Both the position numbers and the translations under genes were made by a program. DNA of 64,000 nt from Eubacterium sp. (lineage in GTDB: Bacteria; Bacillota; Clostridia; Lachnospirales; Lachnospiraceae), in assembly GCA_022796875.1 (NCBI GenBank), contig JAAWJJ010000004.1:1-64000 (forward strand), written 5' to 3'. Below are positions 43,260 to 52,052 of the stretch, piece after piece. The stretch's first letter is position 1, and every line of letters starts with the position of its first letter. The notes beneath the pieces are model-generated. The model saw nothing but the letters and a program-made list of their open reading frames with translations, had not been told where the DNA came from and did no database searches.

Positions 43260-43805
43260 ATGATGAAAAACGTAGAAAACGGGAAAATTTATACTATGAA
43301 AGACACTCCGCAGGCGGCTACTCTGGAAGAAAGAATCCAACGCCTCGAAGATACGGAAGCGATTAAGTCCATAATGTACAACTATACGCGTTGTACGGAT
43401 AACCTGGATGCGGAGGGAATTGCTGCTATGTTTACGGAAACAGGTACTTTCTGCTCTCCTGCGCTCGGCAACCCGACCGGCAGGGAAGCGATCGCGGATT
43501 TGTATAAAAAACTTCTGCCAGGTACAAAATCATCCAGCCATATGGTCGGAAACCAGCAGGTATTATTTACTTCCGAAAAAACTGCGGTCATGCACTGCTA
43601 CCTTGTGGCGTGGCAGACTTTTGAAAGCTATCCGGTGAAACCGGACTGCAATACTTACGGACGCTATGAACTCGACGTTGTGAAAGAAGACGACGGAGAA
43701 TGGCGTGTACAGAATTTCAAGATCGTTATGGCCGGACAGGTAGGCGGCGGAAAATGCGCGGATCATTTTGCGCGCCCATGGCCGCCGGCTCCTTCCCAGG
43801 CATAA
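43260..43805 (+). CDS. SnoaL-like (NTF2-fold) protein, second copy
   Basis: 181 residues from the ATG at 43,260, chosen because 'GGAAAGG' lies 12 nt upstream; a TTG at 43,239 has no ribosome site. It is clearly related to the protein at 41,303: 'LEERIQRLEDTEAIKSIMYN', 'SSHMVGNQQVLFTSEKTA', 'NTYGRYELDVVKEDDGEWRV' and the tail 'DHFARPWPP'. It belongs to the SnoaL_4/BaiE-like group. It is placed in its own unit with a carrier gene, divergent from the first copy, suggesting two related steps or substrates rather than redundancy. Function not proven. Confidence 0.75.
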   Translation: MMKNVENGKIYTMKDTPQAATLEERIQRLEDTEAIKSIMYNYTRCTDNLDAEGIAAMFTETGTFCSPALGNPTGREAIADLYKKLLPGTKSSSHMVGNQQVLFTSEKTAVMHCYLVAWQTFESYPVKPDCNTYGRYELDVVKEDDGEWRVQNFKIVMAGQVGGGKCADHFARPWPPAPSQA

Positions 43806-43841
43806 TAACAACGCATAGGATCATCCGTTGCTTTTCACACA

Positions 43842-43868
43842 GCGGCCGGACGCTTGCCGTCTGGCCGC
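43842..43868 (+). other. GC-rich hairpin between SnoaL-like gene and carrier gene
   Basis: GCGGCCGGACG and CGTCTGGCCGC pair over 11 positions with one mismatch and a 5 nt loop. No T-run follows ('GTAAAAAGAGGAGG'), so it is not a good terminator; more likely a processing or stability hairpin in the message just ahead of the carrier's ribosome site. Confidence 0.5.
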
Positions 43869-43887
43869 GTAAAAAGAGGAGGGTTCC

Positions 43888-45045
43888 ATGAAAAAAACAT
43901 CCTCATTAAAAATTGCGTTTCCGGTATCGTCCGTATGGTTCGGCGCGCTGGTTGGACCGTCCATGATCTCCGGTGCATTTTCCATTGTTTATTTCGCACC
44001 TTATGGAATATGGGGACTGCTTCTCCCATTAGCTGCAATGGGTACGGCGGCAACGATTATCGGAATGGGCTCCGAAGTGGCCAGACGGCATAAGCTATAC
44101 GACTACCACAGCTATACCAAATGCCTGTACGGGACAAATTCCATCGGAAAAATACTTTGCATTATCATGGAAATATATATGCTGTTTGCAATGGTAGTCG
44201 GCGGAAGTTCCGTTATGGCAATGGGCGGTATTTTCTTAAACGATCTGTTAGGAGTCCATCAGGTATGGGGTTCCGTCCTGATGGCCGCTTTGAGCATTGT
44301 TATCGTTTTGTGGGGCGCCAAACTTGTCCGTGCAACCTCTTCGGTGATGTCGGTCATTATGGTTACCGGCATGATACTTTTAACTGTTTTCGCCATATAT
44401 TTTAATCCGGCCGGTTTTCAGGATATGTTTTCCGCAGAGCGTGTGGTTCAGCATCCTCCGATTGCCGCCGGTATCTGGAACGCATTACTGCTCGGACTGT
44501 CAAATGCCTGCAATGCTCTGACACTGTGTTCGGTAGAACAGACGCTGACCGAAAAAAGGCACTCCGCTGCCGTCGGTATCTGCAGTTTTATTTTAAACAG
44601 TACGGCGTTTATTATCGAAACGCTTGCCGTTCTTCCTTACTGTACGGATCCGAACGTATTATCCCATTCCGTACCGGTATTGTACATTGTCAGTAATTTT
44701 TTGTCCGGATATGCTCCATGGCTGCCGGCCGTTTATATGATTACAATGTTCTTCGGACTGGTTTCTTCCGGAGCTCCGCAGCTCCATGCTGTAGCCACAA
44801 GGATGAAACCGTATTACCCGAATAAAACGTTTTTTAAAAATGATAAGACGCAGCATTTTATCACCGGTATCATTTATTTTGCAGTTTGCATTGCCATCTC
44901 GCAGCTTGGCCTGCGCACGATCATTTCACAGGGATATTCCCTGCTCGGCTATCTGGCAATGCCGCTGCTAATCATACCGATTTGCGTATTGATGCCTTTA
45001 CGTTGGCGAAAAGAACGCCAAAAACAAATTGTGAATCCTGAGTGA
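43888..45045 (+). CDS. YkvI-like membrane carrier
   Basis: 385 residues with about ten hydrophobic segments. The start 'VWFGALVGPSMISGA' and the helix breaks in segments 1 and 6 ('LLLGLSNACNALTL') resemble the YkvI/LeuT-fold secondary carriers. The start codon follows 'GAGGAGGGTTCC'. It lies 82 bp after the second SnoaL-like gene on the plus strand, closing that unit, and is followed by a terminator. With the MFS protein this gives the island two different carriers, perhaps one for uptake and one for product release. Substrate unknown. Confidence 0.72.
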   Translation: MKKTSSLKIAFPVSSVWFGALVGPSMISGAFSIVYFAPYGIWGLLLPLAAMGTAATIIGMGSEVARRHKLYDYHSYTKCLYGTNSIGKILCIIMEIYMLFAMVVGGSSVMAMGGIFLNDLLGVHQVWGSVLMAALSIVIVLWGAKLVRATSSVMSVIMVTGMILLTVFAIYFNPAGFQDMFSAERVVQHPPIAAGIWNALLLGLSNACNALTLCSVEQTLTEKRHSAAVGICSFILNSTAFIIETLAVLPYCTDPNVLSHSVPVLYIVSNFLSGYAPWLPAVYMITMFFGLVSSGAPQLHAVATRMKPYYPNKTFFKNDKTQHFITGIIYFAVCIAISQLGLRTIISQGYSLLGYLAMPLLIIPICVLMPLRWRKERQKQIVNPE

Positions 45046-45072
45046 ACGGTTTCACCGCTCACTCTCACCCCC

Positions 45073-45112
45073 AAAGACGCTGGGTACAAAAACCGTATCC
45101 GGCGTCTTTTTA
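45073..45112 (+). terminator. Rho-independent terminator after the carrier gene
   Basis: Stem AAAGACGC / GCGTCTTT with a 21 nt loop, followed by TTATT. A second inverted repeat (GAGTGAACGGT / ACCGCTCACTC, 45,041-45,065) overlaps the carrier stop codon. Confidence 0.65.
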
Positions 45113-45204
45113 TTCCTGACAATAGAAAACGCGCGAAACGTGGATTCTATCGACGGTAAAATATTCTGGCAGCATTTTTAAGCGGAAGAAACCAACGCAC
45201 CGGC

Positions 45205-45425
45205 AGTACCTACAGTTCCCTCAAATATTTTAGAAGTATGGCAGCATAAGGGCAGGCTTTCACTGAAGTGGAATGTCAGGCACGTACAAAATAATAACCA
45301 ATTGCCCTTGTGAAAGAAAATCCATTTGATGGAGCAGGCAATTGTTATATTTTGTACAGGGACTGACAGAAAACATATGAAATCAGTTTCTTAGATACTG
45401 TCAACTTCTGATAATATTTTTTATA
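45205..45425. mobile_element. Partial copy of the hairpin element (copy D)
   Basis: The right 220 bp match the right part of copy B, including 'GGAATGTCAGGC', 'CAAAATAATAACCAATTG' and the terminal repeat ending at 45,425. The core hairpin is deleted and the left terminal repeat is absent. The rest of the gap 45,113-45,529 holds no gene that I can support. Confidence 0.65.
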
Positions 45426-45529
45426 CGCTTTACAAAAGCCGCTGGCATACAGTTGCAATCACAGCACATTTATGGTATATTCGTACCGTTATAAAAACAA
45501 GGGATAACCGAAAGGAACGGTAAGGAACA

Positions 45530-46195
45530 GTGGCAAACAGCAGAAAAAAAGAACTGATTATTTTTGATTTGGACGGTACGGTTCTCGATACTTTGGATGA
45601 TCTGGCGGATTCGCTGAATTATTCACTGGCATTTCACGGATTTTCGCAGCGAACGAAAGCGGAAGTAAGGGAATTTGTCGGCAACGGAATACGGAATCTG
45701 GTTGAGCGCGCGCTGCCCGGCAGTGCTGCTGATACAGAAATTGCTGCAGTTTTTCAGACTTTTATTGAATATTACAGAATGCATTGTTTTGATAAAACGA
45801 AGCCTTACGCAGGTATTCCGGAACTCCTGCAGAAACTAAAAGAAAAGGGATACCTGACCGCCGTGGTATCCAATAAAGCCGACGCCGTTGTACAAAAACT
45901 GTGCCGCCGCTATTTTGACGGCCTGTTTGACTATGCTGCTGGCGAACGAAACGGCGTTCCGAAAAAACCTGCACCGGACTCTGTATTACATGTCATGGAA
46001 ATTTTCGGGAAAACCGCAGATGCCACACTTTACATTGGAGATTCTGAAGTGGATATTAAAACGGCGCAAAATGCCGGAATCGACTGTCTGTCCGTAACAT
46101 GGGGATTTCGTGACTTTTCTTTTTTAAAGCTGCAGGGAGCCGAAATGTTCGCACATTCCATTGATGATATCAGAACGAAACTGCATGCCGTTTAA
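45530..46195 (+). CDS. HAD-family phosphatase, phosphoglycolate-phosphatase-like
   Basis: 221 residues, start GTG after 'AAGGAAC'. All HAD motifs are seen: 'IFDLDGTVLDT' (motif I, nucleophile Asp about 14), 'VVSNKAD' (motif II), the Lys in 'GVPKKPAPD' (motif III) and 'YIGDSEVDI' (motif IV). The helical cap after motif I matches the Gph/PGMB-like C1 group. It removes phosphate from small phosphorylated metabolites such as 2-phosphoglycolate; exact substrate uncertain. Its stop overlaps the stop of the convergent radical SAM gene by 4 bp. Confidence 0.85.
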   Translation: MANSRKKELIIFDLDGTVLDTLDDLADSLNYSLAFHGFSQRTKAEVREFVGNGIRNLVERALPGSAADTEIAAVFQTFIEYYRMHCFDKTKPYAGIPELLQKLKEKGYLTAVVSNKADAVVQKLCRRYFDGLFDYAAGERNGVPKKPAPDSVLHVMEIFGKTADATLYIGDSEVDIKTAQNAGIDCLSVTWGFRDFSFLKLQGAEMFAHSIDDIRTKLHAV

Positions 46196-47046
46196 CAGTT
46201 TCCCACAAATACGTTTGTTAAATATTTTCCCGCAATTTGGACAAGCTGATGAACTTTCTGCACATCCGTAGGAGCTTTTTCCTGCATATGGTATCTTGGG
46301 AAAAATCTGGTAATGTGCAGTGGAATCTCTTTATCCACCGATGCAATCCAGACTGCTTCCTCTTCCATTTCACGGATAGCATCGTTCTCCCCGGGAACGA
46401 TCAGCGTCGTCAATTCTATATGGCAGCTTCCCGCTGCAAGGACAATAAACTCTTTCACGGCCTGCAGGCTTCCGCCCAGCATTCGATAGTATTCTTCCCG
46501 GAAACCTTTGAGATCAATATTCATAGCATCGACAAACGGAAGCAGTTCTTCCAATACCGAAAGCTCTGCCGTTCCGTTCGTTACCAGCACACATTTCATT
46601 CCGGCTTTCTTTAAAAGTCTTGCCGTATCCAGCACATACTCCCAGCCAATCAACGGTTCGTTATACGTAAACGCTACGCCAATATTCCCCACGTGTTGAT
46701 ACTGTAAGGCCATTTCCGTTAATTTTTGCGGGGAAAGAAATTCATTTCTTATCTCCTCCTGTCCCGCCATGGATATTTCATGGTTCTGGCAAAACGGACA
46801 GCGTAAATTGCATCCGAAACTGCCCACGGAAAGTATCAGACTGCCCGGATGGAACAGATACAGCGGTTTTTTCTCGATTGGATCCAGTGCAAGGGACGTA
46901 ATACGCCCGTAATTTTTGCATACGACCGTTCCCTCTTCATTTTTTCGGGCTTTGCAAAGTCCCCATTGTCCGGGTTTTAGCCTGCACTGATGGATACATG
47001 TCTGACAAACGGCTTCCACTGGGCCAATCCTCCTCTCCGTTTCCAA
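46192..47046 (-). CDS. amrS: AmmeMemoRadiSam system radical SAM enzyme
   Basis: 284 residues. The radical SAM cluster motif is 'CNLRCPFC' (Cys79, Cys83, Cys86), preceded by an N-terminal Cys-rich segment (Cys14, 17, 21, 31) typical of AmrS. 'SVGSFGCN' and 'FTYNEPLIGWEYVLD' are further family marks (PflA-like). AmrS genes occur with Memo and AMMECR1 genes, exactly as here (28 bp downstream of the fused AmrB-AmrA gene). The reaction of the system is not established. The gene is convergent with the HAD phosphatase. Confidence 0.9.
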   Translation of the reverse strand: METERRIGPVEAVCQTCIHQCRLKPGQWGLCKARKNEEGTVVCKNYGRITSLALDPIEKKPLYLFHPGSLILSVGSFGCNLRCPFCQNHEISMAGQEEIRNEFLSPQKLTEMALQYQHVGNIGVAFTYNEPLIGWEYVLDTARLLKKAGMKCVLVTNGTAELSVLEELLPFVDAMNIDLKGFREEYYRMLGGSLQAVKEFIVLAAGSCHIELTTLIVPGENDAIREMEEEAVWIASVDKEIPLHITRFFPRYHMQEKAPTDVQKVHQLVQIAGKYLTNVFVGNC

Positions 47047-47074
47047 AACTGCTCATGGCGTTTCATTTCAAATT

Positions 47075-48460
47075 CTACTCATGGCGTACCACTTCAAAAC
47101 GTTCCAGCTTCACTTCTTCGTTTTCTGCAATGCCTGCTTTCTGCCGGGCAATTGCAATTTGTTCTTCTACCGTGTCCACGCCTTCCAGATTCGGAAGAAG
47201 AAGCCCTCTTTTGAATCCTTTCGTAACGATCACGCCGAAACGCTTCACATCCAGTTCTTCTTTTGACGCAATTTCTTCAGTTTCTCCCAGTACATCCACG
47301 CTGATGGACAGCCGGTCCAGCTCCTTTTCTTCGATCGGAGAAAACCGCGGGTCTTTTACAGACGCACTAACTGCATTTTCGATAATTTCTTCCGCCAGAG
47401 AAGAGCGGACCGCACTGATTGTTCCGATACATCCCCGCAGCCGTCCGTCTTTTTTAATGGACACAAAAACCCCTGCGCTCTGCCCGTACAGTTCCTGGGG
47501 CAGGCCTTCAGGCACCTTTATCTTTCTATGCGCAGTAACATATTCTTCCACTGTCCGACGGGCCAGCCGGACAAATTCATCTTCCGTTTCCCTTTTCAAA
47601 GCCAGTTCCTGTTTCCGTTTTTTCTCATATTGCTCTATAAAGTTCCGTTCCAGGTCCGCACCTTTTGCCTCATACGTACAGATTCCGTATCCCACGCCAA
47701 AAGGACCTTCGTAAGAAAACCGTTCTGCCGCTGCCGCCGTCCGGTCAAATGCACCGGCCATAATCGTAAAGGAACGATGCCCGCATTCTCCTGCTTTTTC
47801 ACAAAAATCTTCCGAAAATTCCAGCAGTTTCCCAAAATTCGCCTGTTCCATGACTTCCATAATTTGCCGGTCATATTCCGGTCCGTCCTCACAAAATCCG
47901 TACGGTCCATCCTCTTTTAACCGATGGGACAGATCGCCGCTGGCAATAATTACTGTTTTCCTGTCCAGTTTTTCCGATATTTCTTTGATGCACTGTCCGA
48001 GTTCATAATGCTCCGGCAGTCCAAGTCCCGAGAGGCCGATGCGTACCAATTGGTAATTTTTCCAGTATTTGTTTACAAAATACAACGGTACCATAGTTCC
48101 ATGATCCAGCCGGGGTTCCCGCTCTCCGAGCGTTCCCGCAGGCAGTTCTTTTTGCTGTGCCAGTCCGCACAGTTCCTTTACAAATTCCGTATCATAGGAA
48201 ACCTCCGTCTTCACCTGCCGGACACCAAACTGTGCAAAATCACCTTTTGCCCCGGTTCCCGGCGATATATGAAAATAATCCGCGTACATCGTCTGATGCG
48301 GCGAAAGAAGCACGATTGTTTCCGGTTTATAACCGCCGATTTTGCACGCCGCTTCTTCATAGGCATCTATCGTATCCTGTATTCCTTTTTCTTTGCCGCG
48401 TCCCACTTCCGGAATAATAAGCGGCGGATGCGGAACCATAACTGCCGCCATAATCCCCAT
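47075..48460 (-). CDS. Fused Memo (AmrB) and AMMECR1 (AmrA) protein
   Basis: 461 residues. Residues 1-270 are the Memo/dioxygenase-like domain ('VMVPHPPLIIPEVGRG', 'LDHGTMVPLYFVNKYW', 'IIASGDLSHRL', 'GHRSFTIMAGAF'; the His/Asp/Cys set expected for metal binding). Residues about 280-461 are AMMECR1 ('GVFVSIKKDGRLRGCIGTIS', 'AVSASVKDPRF', 'RGLLLPNLEGVDT'). The two are joined by a charged linker. The fusion together with AmrS next door is a common Clostridial arrangement and indicates that the three act in one process, still undefined biochemically. Confidence 0.9.
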   Translation of the reverse strand: MGIMAAVMVPHPPLIIPEVGRGKEKGIQDTIDAYEEAACKIGGYKPETIVLLSPHQTMYADYFHISPGTGAKGDFAQFGVRQVKTEVSYDTEFVKELCGLAQQKELPAGTLGEREPRLDHGTMVPLYFVNKYWKNYQLVRIGLSGLGLPEHYELGQCIKEISEKLDRKTVIIASGDLSHRLKEDGPYGFCEDGPEYDRQIMEVMEQANFGKLLEFSEDFCEKAGECGHRSFTIMAGAFDRTAAAAERFSYEGPFGVGYGICTYEAKGADLERNFIEQYEKKRKQELALKRETEDEFVRLARRTVEEYVTAHRKIKVPEGLPQELYGQSAGVFVSIKKDGRLRGCIGTISAVRSSLAEEIIENAVSASVKDPRFSPIEEKELDRLSISVDVLGETEEIASKEELDVKRFGVIVTKGFKRGLLLPNLEGVDTVEEQIAIARQKAGIAENEEVKLERFEVVRHE

Positions 48461-48481
48461 AGAAACACCTCCAATTTCCGT

Positions 48482-48946
48482 TTATTTTGCTTTCCACAAT
48501 TTCAGGCTCCAATAAAATATATCACCAAACGTAACCAAAAGAACCACCGGCAGGAACCACGCCGGCAATCCTCCGCCAATTGCAATCTTCACGGACAGAT
48601 AAGTAAAAATACATATTACTATAAACTTTATGGTACTGATCAGATGCAATACAAGAGAATAAATCCGCTCTTTATTCTCTTTTGTCACTTCGACTCCAAT
48701 ATTCCATATTTGTGGAACTCTTTCGATAAACGTCAGGAAAATATACATTCCACCTGTCACAACAGGCATAATGATAATTTCTGATTTTGCTCCCCACCTG
48801 TCGATCGTTCCGTCAAATCCATAGTGCATCGGTATTTTATCCGGAATTTCAAACCAGACGGCGGCAAGAAATAAAACCATACCGACCATAATAATCAGGC
48901 ACAGTATATTTAAAATCCGATCCGCTTTTCCTATCCTGATTTTCAT
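48482..48946 (-). CDS. DUF1648-type small membrane protein
   Basis: 154 residues with four hydrophobic segments. The motif 'WFEIPDKIPMHYGFDGTIDR' (about 32-50) is the DUF1648 signature: a short outside loop with 'P-x-H-x-x-x-x-G'. Family members are found alone or attached to SdpI-like immunity proteins and are of unknown function. The start overlaps the NUDIX stop by 4 bp (ATGA), so it is co-translated with it. Confidence 0.75.
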   Translation of the reverse strand: MKIRIGKADRILNILCLIIMVGMVLFLAAVWFEIPDKIPMHYGFDGTIDRWGAKSEIIIMPVVTGGMYIFLTFIERVPQIWNIGVEVTKENKERIYSLVLHLISTIKFIVICIFTYLSVKIAIGGGLPAWFLPVVLLVTFGDIFYWSLKLWKAK

Positions 48947-49635
48947 TTTCCGTTCACCCTGTTTCTTTTACTGCTGTCATCTGAAATTATCTGTAAATAA
49001 ATTTCCGCGAAAGATTTCATAATTTTAGCTGTCAGTCCCCAAATGACATGTCCCCCGTATTGATAAAACAATATGTCCTCTCTCCGCTTCCGCCACTGAT
49101 ACTCTTTCCCGCCATAAACCAACTCATACGGAAAGTCGCTTCCCGGAAAAATCTGTGCCTCTACCCGATAAACATCCGGTTGGGTATTCAAAAAAAACTC
49201 CAACGGTACAGTAAAGACTTCCTCTACCTCTTCTTTACTGTAAGTTCCCTCATAATTTCGCAGCGCCGCGGCATAGGGATACATCATCAGCCGATGCCCC
49301 GTATACAGCACGTCCATCAGTCCGAAAACCCGAAACTGGTCGCGGGTAATCAAAAGTTCTTCCATCATTTCCCTGACAGCCGCCTCTTTCGGCGTTTCTC
49401 CCGGTTCCAACATCCCGCCCGGGAAGCATACGTCGCCGGGCTGATGCAGTATCTTTTGGGAACGTACTTCAAATAAAACACTGTATCCCTGTTCCGTTCG
49501 GAGCAAAGGGATGCAGACCGCCGATTTCATACAGTCACCCGCTCCGATCAGGGCAGGCTTGTGTTCCAAAAGCTTTTCTAATTCGGGAAATTCGTCCTGG
49601 TTATCCTTTTGTTTCGTTTTCATTTTATAATCCAC
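48943..49635 (-). CDS. NUDIX hydrolase, CoA pyrophosphatase-like
   Basis: 230 residues. The Nudix box is complete: 'GGMLEPGETPKEAAVREMME' followed by 'EL' (about 75-97), with the 'FPGG' and upstream 'QKILHQPGDVCF' seen in CoA pyrophosphatases (NudL/YeaB-like). A C-terminal 'HVIWGLTAKIM' helix is also typical. It likely splits CoA or its oxidised form into 4'-phosphopantetheine and 3',5'-ADP. The start follows weak ribosome sequence; the frame begins at ATG 49,635. Confidence 0.85.
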   Translation of the reverse strand: MDYKMKTKQKDNQDEFPELEKLLEHKPALIGAGDCMKSAVCIPLLRTEQGYSVLFEVRSQKILHQPGDVCFPGGMLEPGETPKEAAVREMMEELLITRDQFRVFGLMDVLYTGHRLMMYPYAAALRNYEGTYSKEEVEEVFTVPLEFFLNTQPDVYRVEAQIFPGSDFPYELVYGGKEYQWRKRREDILFYQYGGHVIWGLTAKIMKSFAEIYLQIISDDSSKRNRVNGK

Positions 49636-49672
49636 CTGTTGCTATTTAAAATATACTATCATTTTCAGCATA

Positions 49673-50514
49673 CTATTTTGTTGTTTTCAAAAATTCTGCA
49701 AACACTTTTTCGGCATCATAGTCGGGTGCAAACCGTTTGGCAATCTGCCAAATCTTTTGAATATCGCCTGTATCCGTTTCCAATTCCCTGGCAATGGCTT
49801 CTATTGATTTGTTCTTCTTCATCTTTTTGCAAATTTGTTCCGTCAGAGTTTTTTGTTGTCCCTGCTCCATCCCCCCGGGCAAGTCCTTCTTTTAATCCGG
49901 CTTCCATGGCGATTTTCCGTTTGCTTTTGATATGAAGTTCCTCGTTGTATTCAAAAATGCACATACTGATAACCTCCGCTTTATTCTTCCGCAGGAATTC
50001 CCGCAACCCCCCGGACCGGATACATTCTTCCACAGCCTCGCCTACAGCCTCATTTAACGGCAAGGTTTTCAGGTGTCGGCGGACTTCCTGAACATATTGC
50101 GCATACTCATTTAACGTCCGGCAAGCCTCCAACAACTCTCTATTATGCCCGAAATTAATGTTATACACCGTAACGCATAATTCCAATTCCGGATCCGCTG
50201 TCTTTTTCTCAAATGAATCGGACAGCCGCAATGTTTGCCGATCCAGCTGAGTATCTGTCCCGTTATAAAAAACCACGAATCTCGGTGCCGGGATCTTTAC
50301 CAGTGAAAAACCGTACATGTCCCGATCTTTAATTCGGTTTTGCAACATCCGGGAAAGATAAAAGAGATCACGCAGCGGCAGGTTCGGATTCCAGGTCATC
50401 CGTATTTGTGTACTGCGAGTGATTCAATGAATTATACAGACTTAACAGGGCTTCTTTCTCCTGAAAAAGCATCCGGAAGACAGTATCTTTGTAGTTTCTT
50501 ACAGCGTTTTTCAT
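49673..50514 (-). pseudogene. Broken Rpn-family (PD-(D/E)XK) recombination-promoting nuclease
   Basis: Three pieces in different frames make one Rpn-type protein: the start at 50,514 ('MKNAVRNYKDTVFRMLFQEK' to 'YTNTDDLE'), the middle from 50,399 ('MTWNPNLPLRDLFYLSRMLQ' to 'GLKEGLARG'), and the end in a third frame to 49,673 ('KTLTEQICKKMKKNKSIEAI'). About 25-30 residues that normally hold part of the catalytic core are missing at the first junction, and the second junction is a frameshift near 49,875. A shorter product of 227 residues could still be made but would lack the nuclease core. Rpn genes often occur with, or as, transposase-like elements. Confidence 0.75.
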
Positions 50515-51036
50515 TCACTTTCCTCCTTAAGTGGCAGGAAACGTTTTCCAGATCCTCCTGCTTTTTATAAATTGTGGTAAAAAAGCATGGATTCTCTGAA
50601 AATGCAGGAAGCCTGAAACAGAAAACAGCATGAGAACTTCCTGTAATTTAGATTGGAATACCTGAAATTGCTCAGACAAAAAAGAAAATATGCTTTGAGA
50701 AAATTCTAGCATAGATTTTTGGATAAAACAAGAAAATTTTACTTACACAATTCATGCTTTTCGTTATCGGGATACTTTTTACAGGGGGGCGGGAAAGTAA
50801 CTGACAGTTTGCTTGTTCCTTTGCGGAACGGCTTTATTCATAATTTCTAAAAGTTGGAGATATAAAAAGTAGTATCAGAACTGCCGTTTTGTCGACAGAT
50901 TTCCAGGCTGTGCCGCCAGAAAGGGAATCAAATCACATCCGCCCATTACCGGGGATTGGATATCCAAAAAATCAGGAACTGGGTTCCCAGCTTTGGCAGC
51001 ACAGTCGGAAATCGTTATTTATTCATTCATTCTTCT
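50515..51036. other. Non-coding gap with a decayed repeat end
   Basis: No supportable gene. The sequence 'TATAAAAAGTAGTATCAGAA' (50,861-50,880) is a mutated copy of the terminal repeat of the hairpin elements (TATAAAAAATATTATCAGAA), but no partner end or internal element part is recognisable nearby. The 3' part up to the dapF stop is AT/GC-mixed with no clear signal. Confidence 0.4.
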
Positions 51037-51882
51037 TCAGGAGAAAAAGTTCTCTGCCAGCGTAAACGTTCCGACCGCCGCTACCGTTCCGGTCATAAAC
51101 ATCGTCTGATCTTCCGCGATCTCTATCTCCAGTTCTCCGCCCTCCATATGCACGGTAATTCTTTCGTCCACAATGCCCATGCGGTAAGCTGCCGCCGCTG
51201 CCGCACATGCGCCTGTGCCGGAAGCCAGCGTATATCCGGCTCCCCTTTCAAAAATTTCAATTTCCACATTTTGCCTGTCGGTCACTTTGCAAAGCTGCAT
51301 ATTGATTCTCTCCGGAAAATATTCTGCCGATTCCACATACGGGCCCAGATCTTTGGCTTTTTGCTTTGTGACTTCTTCTGTCATAATCACGCAATTCGGA
51401 TTTCCGACCGACAGACATGTCATATTATAAAAACTTCCGGCAAACATAACCGGCTCATTTATGATCTCACTGCTTAGTCCGACCACCGGTATTTTATCAC
51501 TGGCAAAATCAGGTTTCCCCATATTTACGCGCATTTTTGTCCCCGCGCCGTCCAAAAATTCTATTTCCACATCCCCCGACGCTGTCGTAAGCACAAATTT
51601 CTTTTCGGTCACGTATCCGGCGTCCAGTAAATATTTTGCAAAAATACGGACTCCGTTCCCACTGCGCTCCGCCTCGCTTCCGTCCGGGTTATAAATACGG
51701 ACTTTTATTTTCCCGTTTTCCATAATCGGACCATACAAAATACCGTCCGCACCTACGCCGAAATTGCGGCGGCAAAGCATTTCGATCTTCCGTTCCTGTA
51801 ACTGAATTTCATTTTTATTCGGGTCAAGTACCAGATAATCGTTCCCTAATCCATGATATTTGCTCATTGTGATCGTATCCAT
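51037..51882 (-). CDS. dapF: Diaminopimelate epimerase
   Basis: 281 residues. 'YHGLGNDYLVLD' at the N-terminus, 'NPDGSEAERSGNGVRIFAKY' in place of the usual Cys-containing 'MCGNG' (Ser at the first catalytic position, about residue 77) and 'ASGTGACAAAAAAYRMG' with the second catalytic Cys (about 225). It converts LL- to meso-diaminopimelate for lysine and peptidoglycan. The replacement of the first catalytic Cys by Ser is noticeable and sets this copy apart from standard DapF. The ribosome site is 'GGAGAG'. It is divergent from the AraC gene. Confidence 0.85.
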   Translation of the reverse strand: MDTITMSKYHGLGNDYLVLDPNKNEIQLQERKIEMLCRRNFGVGADGILYGPIMENGKIKVRIYNPDGSEAERSGNGVRIFAKYLLDAGYVTEKKFVLTTASGDVEIEFLDGAGTKMRVNMGKPDFASDKIPVVGLSSEIINEPVMFAGSFYNMTCLSVGNPNCVIMTEEVTKQKAKDLGPYVESAEYFPERINMQLCKVTDRQNVEIEIFERGAGYTLASGTGACAAAAAAYRMGIVDERITVHMEGGELEIEIAEDQTMFMTGTVAAVGTFTLAENFFS

Positions 51883-52052
51883 ACCATCTCTCCTTTACTC
51901 CGTTATTTCTTTTAAGTATATAGCACACTTTTTGCGCAGAAAAGCGCATATAGTGCTTGAAACATTGCAAAAAGTGCTGTATTCTTTTTACAGGTTATCC
52001 TGTTTTAAACCGTAACCAGTTCCAGCAATCAAAACCACACAGGGAGAACGCT

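Noticed and set aside
32914..45045. The bai (bile acid-inducible) operon itself
   Set aside because: The flavoenzyme and SDRs resemble Bai proteins, but no CoA ligase (BaiB) or BaiF-type transferase is seen and the SnoaL-like proteins are only distantly like BaiE. Called a related but undefined island.
47924..48784. 286-codon plus-strand frame opposite the Memo/AMMECR1 fusion
   Set aside because: Antisense shadow crossing two real genes; no motif or ribosome site.
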